Notes under the pieces: generated by a model
Told to the model about the DNA's origin: nothing
The model's database searches: none
What the model saw: only the letters and a program-made list of their open reading frames with translations
Source: Blastocatellia bacterium
Lineage (GTDB): Bacteria > Acidobacteriota > Blastocatellia > UBA7656
Assembly: GCA_035275065.1 (NCBI GenBank)
Contig: DATENM010000130.1
Coordinates: 1 to 64,000, forward strand
DNA length: 64,000 nucleotides
Reading direction: 5' to 3'
Translations under genes and position numbers: made by a program
Shown here: piece by piece, positions 1 through 9,447 of the stretch
Layout: each line of letters starts with the position of its first letter
Position numbering within the stretch: the stretch's first letter is position 1

Positions 1-630
1 GTGGGCGTAGTGCGGGATGTTAAATCCTTCGGGCTGTCGGAAGAGACTCACATTGACATATACAGGCCGTATGACCAAGTGACGTTTCCGCTGATAGCAT
101 TCACCATACGCAGCGCCTCGGACCCTACGAGCCTGGTCGCCGCCGTGCGTAACGAGGTGTGGTCCGTGGATAAAGACCAGCCGTTTTTCAACAAGGTGCT
201 CCCGATGGAGCAGCTTGCTTCGGACTCGATCACCTTGCGGCGCGTCAGCATGTTATTGCTCGGCGCTTTCGCTGCCCTCGCTTTGACGCTGGCTGCGATG
301 GGTATATACGGCGTGATAAGTTATTCAGTCACGCAGCGCACGCAGGAAATCGGCATTCGCATGGCGCTGGGCGCGAGCCGTGGCGATGTCTTCAAGCTCG
401 TCGTGCGGCAAGGCATGCTGCTCGCCGTCATGGGCGTCGCGATAGGGGTTTTAATCGCATTCGCCGTTACGCGCTTGATGTCGAGCTTGCTCTACGGGGT
501 GAGCGCGACCGACCCGCTTACGTTCGTATTGATACCGCTCGTGCTGACAGGAGTGGCTCTGGTGGCCTGTTTCGTGCCAGCCCGCCGCGCTACGAGGGTA
601 GACCCAGGCATAGCGCTCAGGTATGAATGA
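1..630 (+). CDS. ABC transporter permease, C-terminal part (MacB/ADOP-like)
   Basis: This is the last 209 codons of a longer gene cut by the window edge. The visible part has a periplasmic MacB-like segment (residues 1-75) and three hydrophobic helices (about 80-105, 135-160, 172-193) of the FtsX/MacB permease fold. The stretch QRTQEIGIRMALGA between helices is the usual signature of this family, and the end PARRATRVDPGIALRYE is typical of the duplicated orphan permeases (ADOP) common in Acidobacteria. The family moves substrates or works as a mechanotransmission complex in the inner membrane, powered by a separate ATPase. No ATPase gene is visible here, and the substrate is unknown. The GTG at base 1 is simply the window edge and not the true start. 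Confidence 0.85.
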   Translation: MGVVRDVKSFGLSEETHIDIYRPYDQVTFPLIAFTIRSASDPTSLVAAVRNEVWSVDKDQPFFNKVLPMEQLASDSITLRRVSMLLLGAFAALALTLAAMGIYGVISYSVTQRTQEIGIRMALGASRGDVFKLVVRQGMLLAVMGVAIGVLIAFAVTRLMSSLLYGVSATDPLTFVLIPLVLTGVALVACFVPARRATRVDPGIALRYE

Positions 631-655
631 AGAGAAACGGTGAAGAGAAGCGATG

Positions 656-720
656 ACGCGGGACGACGAACGACGAATGGCGGATTTCAGATTTGAGATT
701 CTTAAATCGTTCGTCCCGCG
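656..720. repeat. Intergenic imperfect palindrome with heptamer-like units
   Basis: The left arm (about 657-673, CGCGGGACGACGAACGA) pairs with the right arm CGTTCGTCCCGCG ending at 720. Between them lie near-7-nt units of the GATTTCA/GATTTGA kind. It sits between the permease stop and the M28 peptidase and may act as a terminator or as a repetitive element. Confidence 0.55.
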
Positions 721-746
721 CTCATCCTTTTAAAAAGGGAGACAGC

Positions 747-2399
747 TTGAAAAAAATTAGTTTCACTCTATTAAGTCTTATACTGACCGGCGCGCTCGCG
801 ATGCCCGCCGGGAACGCCTACGCCCAGCGCAAAGGCGAGAAGCCCACTCCTGCCGCGACGCCTCACGGCAACGCCGACTATATCAAAGCAGAGCAGTTGA
901 AAGACTACCTTTACTTCGTCGCCTCGGATGAGATGGAAGGCCGCGACACGCCATCGCGCGGGCTGGACACCACAGCGAAGTTCTTAGCGATGACGCTCTC
1001 GCGGTGGGGACTCAAGCCCGCCGGTGACGAGGGCACATACTTTCAGCGCATAATGCTCAGGCGAGAGAAGGTCGTGCCCGCGCAGACACACGCGGAGATA
1101 AACGGCCAGAATTTCAGTTACGGCGATGACTTCCTGGCCCAGCCCGTCAACGGGACCGCGAGCGGCCCGCTCATCTATGTCGGCCACGGGTTCATGTTCA
1201 AAGCGAAAGACGTGGACGCTTACAAAGGCATCGATGCGAAAGACAAGATCGTGGTCATAGCCGGGTCGGGGCTTCCAAAGGGGGTGAGCTTCAGCGATTT
1301 TAAGGGCAAGCAGGGCGTCGATTGGGAAGAGCCATTCACCAACGCGATCAAGCATGGGGCGAAGGGAATTATCTTTGCCGCCAGCTTTCAGACGATGGCG
1401 AACTGGGACAGATCCCGCCATCTCGATCTGGAGCGAGGCTCAATATCCGTAGAGAAATTCCGCACGCAGGGCGGCACTGCGATACCCGCGATCAACGCTT
1501 CGCCGAAGATGCTCACGGCGCTCTTTCAGGGGGAGAAGGAGTCTGGCTCTGTCGTCTTCAACCGGGCGGCAGCGGGCGACCCGGTCGAGCCATTCGATTT
1601 CGTCGCGACCAAGAAGGTGAGCTTTACCGTCACGACGGGGGCCGAGCAGGTGGGCACTCAAAATGTGGTAGCCGTGCTCGAAGGCGGCGACCCTGTGCTT
1701 AAAAGCGAGTACGTCGCCATCGGCGCGCACTACGATCACGTAGGCATCGGAAATCCCGTGGACGGCGACGCAATCTATAACGGCGCGGACGACGACGGCT
1801 CCGGCACGGTCTCCGTGCTTGCGATAGCCGAAGCCTTCGCGCGAGGGCCTCGCCCGAAGCGGTCGATTCTTTTCATCTGGCATTGCGGCGAAGAGAAAGG
1901 GCTGTGGGGGTCGAGGTACTTTACAGAGAATCCCACGATCCCGATCAACCAGGTCATCACACAGCTCAACATAGATATGATCGGGCGAACGAAGACGGAG
2001 AATGACAAGCCCGGTAATCAGCCGCTGCCAAGACCGGGTGAAGTTTTTCTCATAGGCTCTAAGCTGATGAGCACGGAACTCGGCGAGATAAGCGAGGCGG
2101 TGAACAAGTCTTACCTCAACCTCGCGTTCAATTATCGCTATGACGATCCGAAGGACCCTAACCGTTTCTTTTACCGCAGCGACCATTTCAACTACGCGCG
2201 TAAAGGAATCCCCATCATCTTTTACATGGACGGCGAGCACGAGGACTATCACCGCGTGACTGACTCCGTCGAGAAGATCGATTATCAGAACATGGAAAAG
2301 ATTGCGCGCACGATTTACGCGACGGCCTGGGAGCTGGCCAATCGAGCGACACGCCCGCGCGTAGACAAGCCACTGGCGGATGAGGTCACGAAGCCATAG
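747..2399 (+). CDS. Secreted M28-family metallopeptidase
   Basis: Predicted zinc aminopeptidase exported to the periplasm or outside. I chose a TTG start at 747 because a good ribosome site (AAAGGGAG) lies just before it and it gives a clean signal peptide (LKKISFTLLSLILTG...AYAQ). The upstream in-frame ATG at 693 would put 18 polar residues in front. A PA-like region occupies the middle. The M28 metal site follows: GAHYDHVG (His), NGADDDGSG (Asp), HCGEEKGLWGS (Glu pair), NIDMIGR (Asp) and a late His in EDYHRVTDSVEKID. All expected ligands appear present. The length, about 550 residues, is normal for PA-containing M28 enzymes. The substrate cannot be told from sequence. Confidence 0.85.
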   Translation: MKKISFTLLSLILTGALAMPAGNAYAQRKGEKPTPAATPHGNADYIKAEQLKDYLYFVASDEMEGRDTPSRGLDTTAKFLAMTLSRWGLKPAGDEGTYFQRIMLRREKVVPAQTHAEINGQNFSYGDDFLAQPVNGTASGPLIYVGHGFMFKAKDVDAYKGIDAKDKIVVIAGSGLPKGVSFSDFKGKQGVDWEEPFTNAIKHGAKGIIFAASFQTMANWDRSRHLDLERGSISVEKFRTQGGTAIPAINASPKMLTALFQGEKESGSVVFNRAAAGDPVEPFDFVATKKVSFTVTTGAEQVGTQNVVAVLEGGDPVLKSEYVAIGAHYDHVGIGNPVDGDAIYNGADDDGSGTVSVLAIAEAFARGPRPKRSILFIWHCGEEKGLWGSRYFTENPTIPINQVITQLNIDMIGRTKTENDKPGNQPLPRPGEVFLIGSKLMSTELGEISEAVNKSYLNLAFNYRYDDPKDPNRFFYRSDHFNYARKGIPIIFYMDGEHEDYHRVTDSVEKIDYQNMEKIARTIYATAWELANRATRPRVDKPLADEVTKP

Positions 2400-2400
2400 G

Positions 2401-2528
2401 GAATTGCGGATTGCGGATTATCGAGCATTGAATTAGCAAGAACTGCCGAATTTTGGCTTATCAAAGCTAACGGATGAAGTCTGCGCATCGACTTCAATCC
2501 GCAATCCGCAATCCGCAATCCGCAATCG
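2401..2528. repeat. Inverted repeat of tandem GCGGATT heptamers
   Basis: The left arm has about two copies of the 7-nt unit GCGGATT (2406-2420). The right arm has four to five copies of the complement AATCCGC (2495-2527), separated by about 75 nt. It lies between the convergent stops of the M28 peptidase and rpoN, so it could terminate both. Confidence 0.8.
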
Positions 2529-2540
2529 AAACGTGGTTCA

Positions 2541-4106
2541 TCATACGATGGCGCGGCGTTCGCGCGAGCCAGGGATGCGCATCTGGTCGCGGTACTTGGC
2601 AACCGTTCGGCGACTCATCTTCACGCCCTGTCTCGCCAGCCGCTTGGCGATCTCATCATCGGTGATCGGGTGGTGGGGATCTTCGGCCTCGATCATCTTC
2701 TTGATCTGTAGCTTGAGCACGCGCGTCGAGACGTCTTCGCCCGAATCGCTCTTCATGCCTTCGGTGAAGAAGCGCCGCAACTCGTAGACGCCTTGCGGCG
2801 TGTTGACGTACTTGCGGTTGACGACGCGCGATACCGTGCTCAGGTGCATGCCGATGTCTTCGGCGACGTCTTTGAGCATCATCGGGCGCAGGTACTCGAT
2901 GCCCTTGTCGAGGAATTCTTGCTGGCGCTCGACGATGGATTGACAGACGCGGTAGATCGTCTGCCGCCGGTGCTCGATGTTCTTGAGCAGATCAACCGCC
3001 GAGCGAAAGCGCTCTTTGATATAGTCGCGCGTCTCTTTGGTGGCGTCTTTCGACTCCATCATCTGGCGGTACGTGCGGTTGATGCGCAGGTGCGGCATGC
3101 CCTCGTCTTCAAAGCGGATGACGTAGCTGTCGCCGACCTTTTCGATGGTGACTTCGGGGACGACCGGCTGCGCCTCTTCGGCGGAATACTTGCGCCCCGG
3201 CTTCGGGTCGAGCTGCTTGACGATCTCCATCTCGGCGATCACCTGTTCGAGCGGCACCCCCAGCGTCTTAGCCAGCTCCGGCAGCTTGTGCGTTTGCAGG
3301 CTCTCGAAATGGTCGCGCACCATGCGCGTCGCCAGCGTGTCGCCCATGCCGCGGACATCGAGTTGAATCAGCAACGACTCGCGCACGTCGCGCGCCGCGA
3401 CCCCCACGGGATCGAGCCGCTGGACAATGTGCAGGGCGCGTTCGACGGTTTCTAGAGGCCACGGCCCCATGGCGGCAATCTCTTCGAGCGTGGCGTCGAG
3501 AAAGCCGGTATTGTCATCCAGATTACCAATGATGGCTTCGCCCGCCGAGCGCACATCCCCCGGCACATCCGTCAGGTGGAGCTGCTCGATCAGTTGCTCG
3601 TAGAGCGACTGTCGGCGGGTCAACATATTCTCGAACGAAACGTCGTCTTTGGCCTCGTACTCGTGCGTCTTGTAACCGGGATCGAGGTACTGCTCCCAGG
3701 TTTCGCCAAAGTCAATCTCCTGGAACGGGTCGCGCTCGCGCTCGGGCTCGACTTCCGCTTCACCGCTGATCGGCGCTTCGACGGCGTTAACGGTGGCGGT
3801 CTCGGCTGAGGTCGTGAAATCGCTCATCGCCTGCCCGTCAACCGGCCCGGCCTTGCTCGCCTCGGCGCCGGCGTAATCCGCCGTCACCGCGTCAATGGCG
3901 GCGATGTCGTCGGAAATCGTCGTGTGCTCGTCCGGCCCGTCGCCGGGCGCGACCTCTTCGAGGACCGGGTTGGCGGACATCTCAGTGGTGACCATATCCG
4001 ACAGTTCGAGCTTGGTCATCGCCAGCAGCTCAATGCGTTGCCGCATCTGCGGCGTCAACACCAGCCGCTGTTGAAGACTCGTTGTAAGATGTGGCTTGAC
4101 AGACAT
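2541..4106 (-). CDS. rpoN: RNA polymerase sigma-54 factor
   Basis: Sigma-54 directs RNA polymerase to -24/-12 promoters and needs AAA+ activators. The N-terminal region I is Gln/Leu rich (SLQQRLVLTPQMRQRIELLAM), followed by an acidic region II (about residues 50-130), the core-binding domain, and a helix-turn-helix near DIGMHLSTVSRVVNRKYV. The RpoN box is seen near the C-terminus (MSRRTVAKYRDQMRIPGSRER; the canonical core is ARRTVAKYRE). The length of 521 residues is usual. It is the last gene of the lptCA-lptB-rpoN block, an order also known from proteobacteria. No good Shine-Dalgarno is visible because a palindromic repeat comes within six bases of the ATG. Confidence 0.97.
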   Translation of the reverse strand: MSVKPHLTTSLQQRLVLTPQMRQRIELLAMTKLELSDMVTTEMSANPVLEEVAPGDGPDEHTTISDDIAAIDAVTADYAGAEASKAGPVDGQAMSDFTTSAETATVNAVEAPISGEAEVEPERERDPFQEIDFGETWEQYLDPGYKTHEYEAKDDVSFENMLTRRQSLYEQLIEQLHLTDVPGDVRSAGEAIIGNLDDNTGFLDATLEEIAAMGPWPLETVERALHIVQRLDPVGVAARDVRESLLIQLDVRGMGDTLATRMVRDHFESLQTHKLPELAKTLGVPLEQVIAEMEIVKQLDPKPGRKYSAEEAQPVVPEVTIEKVGDSYVIRFEDEGMPHLRINRTYRQMMESKDATKETRDYIKERFRSAVDLLKNIEHRRQTIYRVCQSIVERQQEFLDKGIEYLRPMMLKDVAEDIGMHLSTVSRVVNRKYVNTPQGVYELRRFFTEGMKSDSGEDVSTRVLKLQIKKMIEAEDPHHPITDDEIAKRLARQGVKMSRRTVAKYRDQMRIPGSRERRAIV

Positions 4107-4111
4107 AATAA

Positions 4112-4193
4112 ACCCGTTGCCAGTTGCCAGTTGTCAGTTGCCCGTTCTACAGAAAACATTCGCTTCTTGAACGGGCAACTGGCAACTGGCAAC
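4112..4193. repeat. Inverted repeat of tandem AACTGGC heptamers
   Basis: The left arm (4116-4147) holds about three to four units of GCCAGTT and the right arm (4169-4193) three of AACTGGC, with outer GAACGGG/CCCGTTC closing a stem around a loop of about 21 nt. It fills nearly the whole gap between lptB and rpoN. Confidence 0.85.
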
Positions 4194-4199
4194 TAATAA

Positions 4200-5009
4200 C
4201 TACATTTTGAAATTCTCTCCCAGGTAGACTCGTTTCACTTCTTCATCACCGGTTAACTCATCGGGCGTCCCCGCGCGAAAAATCTGTCCGTCATTTATTA
4301 TATACGCTCTGTCGGTAATGGCCAGAGTCTCGCGGACATTATGATCGGTGATCAGCACGCCGATGCCGCGCTCGCGCAGCTTTTGCAAGATGCGCTGAAT
4401 ATCGATGACGGCAATCGGGTCAATGCCGGCAAACGGCTCGTCAAGCAGGATGAAACGCGGCTCGATCACCAGGCAGCGGGCGATCTCTGTGCGCCGCCGC
4501 TCGCCGCCCGACAACTGGTAGGCTTTCGTGTGCCGCACGTAAGCGATGTCTAATTCGTTGAGCAAGGCTTCGAGCCGGTGCTCGCGCTCGCGCCTGGTGA
4601 GCGGCAGCGTCTGCAACACCAGCAGGATGTTCTCTTCGACCGTCAGCTTGCGAAAGACCGAGGCTTCCTGCGGCAGATAGCTGATGCCGTTGCGCGCCCG
4701 CAGGTACATCGGCAGCCGCGAAATGTCTTTGGCGTTCAGGAAAATTTTGCCGCGGTCGGGCCTTTCCAATCCGACGATCATGTAAAAGACAGTCGTCTTG
4801 CCGGCACCGTTCGGCCCGAGCAACCCGACAATCTCTGCTTGCCTGATTTCCAGCGAGACGTCGTTGACGACCGTGCGCTTGCGGTAGGACTTGCGCAAGC
4901 CGATGGCGCCGAGCACGCTGATCGCTTTGGTCGGAGGGCTCGCCTCTGGGTCGGGCGCAGGCGTCGGGCTTTCGGGAGGCGACTCAATCACAGCGACATC
5001 TTCTACCAT
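4200..5009 (-). CDS. lptB: LPS export ABC transporter ATP-binding protein LptB
   Basis: The cytoplasmic ATPase drives the LptB2FG transporter, which pulls LPS from the inner membrane. Visible motifs are Walker A GLLGPNGAGKTT, Q-loop YLPQEASVF, ABC signature LSGGERRRTEIARC, Walker B RFILLDEPFAGID and switch His in LITDHNVRETL. The phrase DHNVRETL is typical of LptB. The protein is 269 residues, slightly longer than E. coli LptB because of a Pro/Glu/Ser-rich N-terminal extension of about 30 residues. Only ten bases separate it from the upstream lptCA gene, so the two are surely co-transcribed. The partner permeases LptF/LptG are not in the window. Confidence 0.96.
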   Translation of the reverse strand: MVEDVAVIESPPESPTPAPDPEASPPTKAISVLGAIGLRKSYRKRTVVNDVSLEIRQAEIVGLLGPNGAGKTTVFYMIVGLERPDRGKIFLNAKDISRLPMYLRARNGISYLPQEASVFRKLTVEENILLVLQTLPLTRREREHRLEALLNELDIAYVRHTKAYQLSGGERRRTEIARCLVIEPRFILLDEPFAGIDPIAVIDIQRILQKLRERGIGVLITDHNVRETLAITDRAYIINDGQIFRAGTPDELTGDEEVKRVYLGENFKM

Positions 5010-5019
5010 TGGCTTGTTG

Positions 5020-7491
5020 CTAATTCTCTTTGGATTTTGTCAAACGATGAGTAGATCGAACCCGGCCCGTGCCCTGTCTGTTTTCGACCTGAATCCTATC
5101 ATCGCGACTATAGAAAGTCAATTCAGTGCCCATGGTCGAGCCCTGCTCGGCGTCGTCGACGCGGGCGTTTTTGCCGCTCAAAACCGCGCGCCCGTCGCTC
5201 GCGGTATAGACCAGATGATCGCCCGTGCCGCGACGCGCCGGCTGGGTCAGGGTGACGTTGCCGTCGGCCAGCATGCGGTCAACCTCGTTCGTCTCTTTCT
5301 GCAAGTAGACGTCTACCTTCGCCGCATCGATGCGGTCGGCGCCTTGCCGCGCATGGACGTTGCCTTCGTAGTGGACAAGGCGCTCGGTGTCCGAGTAATT
5401 CATGCGCTCGGCGGTGGCGAAACCAGGAACGGTTTCGCGCTTACCGGGCGTGGTTTCGCGCTGCGCCTGATAGAGCGCGCTTTCGACGTTGCCCGTCGCC
5501 ACCATGCGCTTGTCATCTTGATAAAGTTCGATGCGGTCGCCTTTGACGAAGTTGTCGTCCTGCCAGCCGCGCGCCTTGCCGGTGTAGATGGCGATGCCCT
5601 CGTCATTGCGCGCATCGGCGCGCTCGGCGGTGATGAAGACCGGCGACTTGGTGTTCTTAAACGGCGTCGCGTCGTTCGTCGTTTCGCGGCTGTAGTAGGT
5701 CGTGCGCACGTCGCCGCGCGCGTGGCTCTCGTCTTTCTGGCGGTCGTAATCGATCTCGTCGGCCTGTGTGCGCGATTTGGCGTCCCATGCCTGCGGGCGC
5801 TTGCCGCGCAGGTTGAGAATCTCTTTCTGCCCGTCGTAGATGGCGCGCTCGGCAAGGCCGTGGCGGTCGCCTTCGTTGTACTTGAAATCGCCTTCCTGTA
5901 GCGCCTGATCAATGTCCTGCGAGTCGGCTAGAAAGTCGGCCTTCAAACTCTTGCTGGTGGTGACGCGCGGCGGGTGCGCGTCTTTAACGGTCGCTTCGAT
6001 GTCAATGCGGACGCCGCCGGTCGCCGTGTAAGTCTTAATGCGGTTCTCCTGCTCGTAGAAGACCGCGTTCATCTGCGGCGCGTGAATCGTCTTCTTGTCG
6101 GCGCCTTTGACGGCGCGCACCGGCGTCACCGTCATCACGGCGTTTTCGCTGGCGTCGGCGGCGCGCAGGTTTTTGCCGTCGGGATGAAATTCTAACGTAA
6201 TGTTGTTGGCGGTCAGTTGACGCTCGGTCGGGTTCTGCTGCGCGTTGGCGGGCTGCGGCGCATGCATTTTTACATCGGCGTTGCCGGTGGCTTTGATCGT
6301 TTCAGCCAGGCTGCCGGCGGCGGTCGGATTGAAGAGAGCTTCGAGCGTGTCGGCGCGCGCTTCGCGCAAAGGCTCCTGGCCGAGCGAGCGCGTCTGCGCG
6401 CCGCCCGTAGCGACGGCGCGTTCGAGTTGATGCGACGCGCCGAAGAAAAAGTCCATGTCGGGCGATTGCACCTCTGCGCGGTCGCCCTGTTTGAGGTAAG
6501 CGTTGCCGCGCGCTTCGGCACGCTCGATGTGATTGGTGTCGTCTGTGTGGGCGACGATCTTATCGGCGCGCATCTCGTCGGCCTTCTGCGTAATGTTGGC
6601 GCTGCCGTCGAGCGTGATGCGATGCTCTTTCTTTTCAAGCAAAGCGCTGCCGCAGCGCACCCGTGTCGGTTCTTTCGATTGAAATTGCGGCGCGCCACCG
6701 CGGTCGCCGGCTCTGGCGGTGGCGGCGGGCGCGGTGGGGTTGCCGGCGGCGGCATCAGGGTTGGCTTTGGCGAGCGCCGCCGCTTCGGCTTGCTTGCGAG
6801 CCAGCTTGCGAGCGCGTTTGCGCGCCCGCCGGGCTTCGCGCTCGGCGGCAGTCTCTTCGCGCTGCCCAGCCGGCGCGGCGCTCTTGCCGGTCGCCGGCTC
6901 TTTCTTTTCGTCGCCCGGCTTGATCGTGAAGTCAACGTCAGCGAGCAGGTGCGCGCGCTCTTCGGTGGCTTCAATCAGCGCGCCAGTGCAAGTGCCCGTG
7001 TAGTTGCGCCCCTCGAACGCCACCGGCTTATCGGTTTCCACAGTGTTCTTGACGCTGTCGTAGCGCATGTAGTCGGTCTTCACCGTCAAGCCATCTGAGG
7101 TTCGGACGACGACGTTGCTGATGAACTCGCCGATCAGCTTGTTGAGGTCACTGGTGTCGCTGACGTTGGCGCGCTCAGAGGTGACGAAGTCGTGGCGGTT
7201 GCCGTCGGCGCCGAACGATTCAAGCTGCACCTGTTCCAGCTCGTGCCCGCCGTTCTCGTAGGTCTTATCGGTGCCGGCGGTCAGCACGAAGCGCACCTTG
7301 CCTTCGACCTCATGGGCGTAGCGCGTGTTGTTGAAGACGGCGACGATCTTGCCGTCAATGAGATGTCCTTTGGCTTCCGGCTCGCTGCGCTTATGGCGCA
7401 TCACCAGGTAGACGGCGAGCGCCGCGGCAATCGTGACGAACAGCGCCAGGGCTATCAATCTTCCTGCGGATAAGAGCTTGACTCGTAACAT
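5020..7491 (-). CDS. LptC-LptA (OstA) fusion, periplasmic LPS bridge protein
   Basis: The protein has one N-terminal membrane anchor (about residues 10-30), then an LptC-like segment (about 35-195). A Lys/Arg/Ala-rich linker (about 195-265) leads into a long series of OstA/LptA beta-jellyroll repeats to residue 823. The repeats show phrases such as ADKIVAHTDDTNHIERAEARG, AERMNYSDTERLVHYEGNV and DRMLADGNVTLTQPARR. E. coli LptC and LptA together make about 375 residues, so this single chain is roughly twice as long. Its place directly upstream of lptB supports a role in carrying LPS across the periplasm. Assigning both LptC and LptA roles to one chain is inference from order and repeats. Confidence 0.85.
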   Translation of the reverse strand: MLRVKLLSAGRLIALALFVTIAAALAVYLVMRHKRSEPEAKGHLIDGKIVAVFNNTRYAHEVEGKVRFVLTAGTDKTYENGGHELEQVQLESFGADGNRHDFVTSERANVSDTSDLNKLIGEFISNVVVRTSDGLTVKTDYMRYDSVKNTVETDKPVAFEGRNYTGTCTGALIEATEERAHLLADVDFTIKPGDEKKEPATGKSAAPAGQREETAAEREARRARKRARKLARKQAEAAALAKANPDAAAGNPTAPAATARAGDRGGAPQFQSKEPTRVRCGSALLEKKEHRITLDGSANITQKADEMRADKIVAHTDDTNHIERAEARGNAYLKQGDRAEVQSPDMDFFFGASHQLERAVATGGAQTRSLGQEPLREARADTLEALFNPTAAGSLAETIKATGNADVKMHAPQPANAQQNPTERQLTANNITLEFHPDGKNLRAADASENAVMTVTPVRAVKGADKKTIHAPQMNAVFYEQENRIKTYTATGGVRIDIEATVKDAHPPRVTTSKSLKADFLADSQDIDQALQEGDFKYNEGDRHGLAERAIYDGQKEILNLRGKRPQAWDAKSRTQADEIDYDRQKDESHARGDVRTTYYSRETTNDATPFKNTKSPVFITAERADARNDEGIAIYTGKARGWQDDNFVKGDRIELYQDDKRMVATGNVESALYQAQRETTPGKRETVPGFATAERMNYSDTERLVHYEGNVHARQGADRIDAAKVDVYLQKETNEVDRMLADGNVTLTQPARRGTGDHLVYTASDGRAVLSGKNARVDDAEQGSTMGTELTFYSRDDRIQVENRQGTGRVRSTHRLTKSKEN

Positions 7492-7584
7492 GGCTTAACA
7501 AAACTCGGAACGTGATAATGAAGCGATGGCCGCTCGCAAGGATTCTTACACGCCGGGCGCGGCAGTGTCGAACGAGAAAGAGAA

Positions 7585-7640
7585 CAGAGATCAGAGGCCA
7601 GAAGTCAAAGGCACTGTTTCCCGACCTCTGACCTCTGGCT
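7585..7640. repeat. Inverted repeat with CTCTGAC-type heptamers
   Basis: The left arm TCAGAGGCCAGAAGTCA (about 7590-7606) pairs with two 7-nt units ACCTCTG at 7624-7637. The right arm runs into the recJ stop codon, so it may double as the recJ terminator. Confidence 0.7.
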
Positions 7641-9348
7641 ACTCGATCTTCAAGTCTTTGAGGATCAGTTGCGCCTGGGTGTTGCCGTTGTAGGTGTTTT
7701 CGGAAAGCGTGAAGGCGAGGCTGACGCGGTCACCTAAGAAAACGTCTTGGGCGCGATGGCCGGCGCCCCACCAGAGGCAGTCGAGCCAGCGGCTCGCTTG
7801 CTGCACGCGGAACTTCAGGTGCTTCTCTTTGAGGACGCGCGGCGACTGGACGATCTGCGCGCCGTGCGCTTCGAAGATCGGCTGGGGATTGCCCGGCCCG
7901 AACGGCTCTAGCCGCGCCAGCTCGGCCAGCGTTTCCAGTGACGCTTGCTTGAGCGGCAGCGTGTAATCGGTCTCGACGATGGGCACCAGCGCCTCGTCGT
8001 TTAAGACGCCGGCCGCATGATCGTTCAAGCGCCGCCGCAACTCATCAATGCGGTCGGCGGCTATCGCGAGGCCGGCGGCGTGCGCGTGGCCGCCAAAGCG
8101 CTCGAACAACTCGCCACAACTCTCCAGCCCATCGAGCAGGTGAAACGCTTCAATTGAGCGCCCGCTGCCATGCCCGACGCCGTTTTCAATCGAGATGACG
8201 ATGGCCGGGCGGTGCAGGTGCTCGACGACCTTCGAGGCGACGATGCCGATGACGCCGCGGTGCCATCCTTCGCCGGCAATGACCGCGACGCGCGACTGGC
8301 GCACGCTGGGGTCGCGCTCGATGGCCGCCATGACCTGAGCCAGGATGTCTGCCTCGGCCTGCTGCCGCGCCAGGTTCTGCTCGTTCATCTGCATGGCGAG
8401 CTTCATGGCGGTCTCCAGATCGGGCGCGTCGAAGAGGTCAACCGCCGCGCTCGCGCCGGCCATGCGACCCACCGCATTGATGCGCGGGCCGATGCGAAAG
8501 CCGACATCCACGCACGACACCGGGCGGCCCGCGACGCCGGCGACTTCGAGCAGGGCGCGCAGCCCCGGATTATTCGGGCGGCTCAGGCCCGCCAGCCCAT
8601 ATCGAGCGATGACGCGATTTTCACCCGTCAACGGCACGATGTCGGCGATGGTGCCGATGGCGGCGATCTTGATGAACGGCTCGATCAGGTTGGTGCGCCC
8701 GGTTTCAATGAACAGTGCCTGCGCCAGCTTGAAGGCGACGCCGCAGCCGGCGAGGTTTTTGTTGGGGTAATTACAATCGCTGCGCTTCGGGTTGAGCACG
8801 GCGTTGGCGCGCGGCAGCCCCTGTTCCGGCAGATGGTGGTCAGTGATGATGATGTCGAGGCCGAGCGCGCGCGCATGTTCGACGACCTGGCGGGCGCGAA
8901 TTCCTGTATCAACGCTGATGATCAGGTGATAGCCCTGCGCCTTGGCCATGTCCATCGCGTCTTCGCGCAGGCCGTAGCCGTCTTTCAAGCGCTCAGGGAT
9001 GTAATACGCCACATCAGCGCCTACGAGCGTCAGCGCCTTCTTGAGAATGACCGTCGAGGTCGTGCCGTCAACGTCATAGTCGCCGTAGATGAGAATCTTC
9101 TCTTTGCGCGCCACGGCTTCGAGGATGCGGCGCACGGCCGCGCGCATGTCCTGCATCAGGAACGGGTCGTGCAGATCGTTGATCGATGGGTGGAGAAAGC
9201 TGTGCGCGGTCTGCGGGTCGGTGATGCCACGATTGGCGAGCACCGTCGCGAGAACGTCGGACAGGTGCAGGTCGCGCGCCAGCCGCGCAATCTGCGCGCT
9301 GTCGGCGTGTGTTTGCACCCATCGTTTGTTCGGGACTCTTGATGTCAT
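7639..9348 (-). CDS. recJ: Single-stranded-DNA-specific exonuclease RecJ
   Basis: RecJ is a 5'-3' exonuclease on single-stranded DNA, used in recombination and mismatch or base-excision repair in the cytoplasm. The DHH-family motifs are present: GDYDVDGTTS (motif I, about residue 84), SVDTGI, ITDHHLPEQG (motif III), and a C-terminal DHHA1 motif GGHAHAAGLAI. The last part is the RecJ OB domain. The length of 569 residues matches E. coli RecJ. It is transcribed towards lptCA with a palindromic repeat in the gap of about 150 nt, so it may be a separate unit. Confidence 0.96.
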   Translation of the reverse strand: MTSRVPNKRWVQTHADSAQIARLARDLHLSDVLATVLANRGITDPQTAHSFLHPSINDLHDPFLMQDMRAAVRRILEAVARKEKILIYGDYDVDGTTSTVILKKALTLVGADVAYYIPERLKDGYGLREDAMDMAKAQGYHLIISVDTGIRARQVVEHARALGLDIIITDHHLPEQGLPRANAVLNPKRSDCNYPNKNLAGCGVAFKLAQALFIETGRTNLIEPFIKIAAIGTIADIVPLTGENRVIARYGLAGLSRPNNPGLRALLEVAGVAGRPVSCVDVGFRIGPRINAVGRMAGASAAVDLFDAPDLETAMKLAMQMNEQNLARQQAEADILAQVMAAIERDPSVRQSRVAVIAGEGWHRGVIGIVASKVVEHLHRPAIVISIENGVGHGSGRSIEAFHLLDGLESCGELFERFGGHAHAAGLAIAADRIDELRRRLNDHAAGVLNDEALVPIVETDYTLPLKQASLETLAELARLEPFGPGNPQPIFEAHGAQIVQSPRVLKEKHLKFRVQQASRWLDCLWWGAGHRAQDVFLGDRVSLAFTLSENTYNGNTQAQLILKDLKIE

Positions 9349-9447
9349 TTGCGCTTGATGGTAACACGGCGGCAGACAAACGACGAAGGCGGAAGCCCAT
9401 CCGTCGTCGGCACTGCCGAGTCGGGCTCGACGCTCAATCGCTCGATG

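Noticed and set aside
5040..5901. Long plus-strand ORFs opposite lptCA, rpoN, recJ and the peptidases
   Set aside because: Antisense shadows of GC-rich genes; no ribosome sites and no recognised domains.
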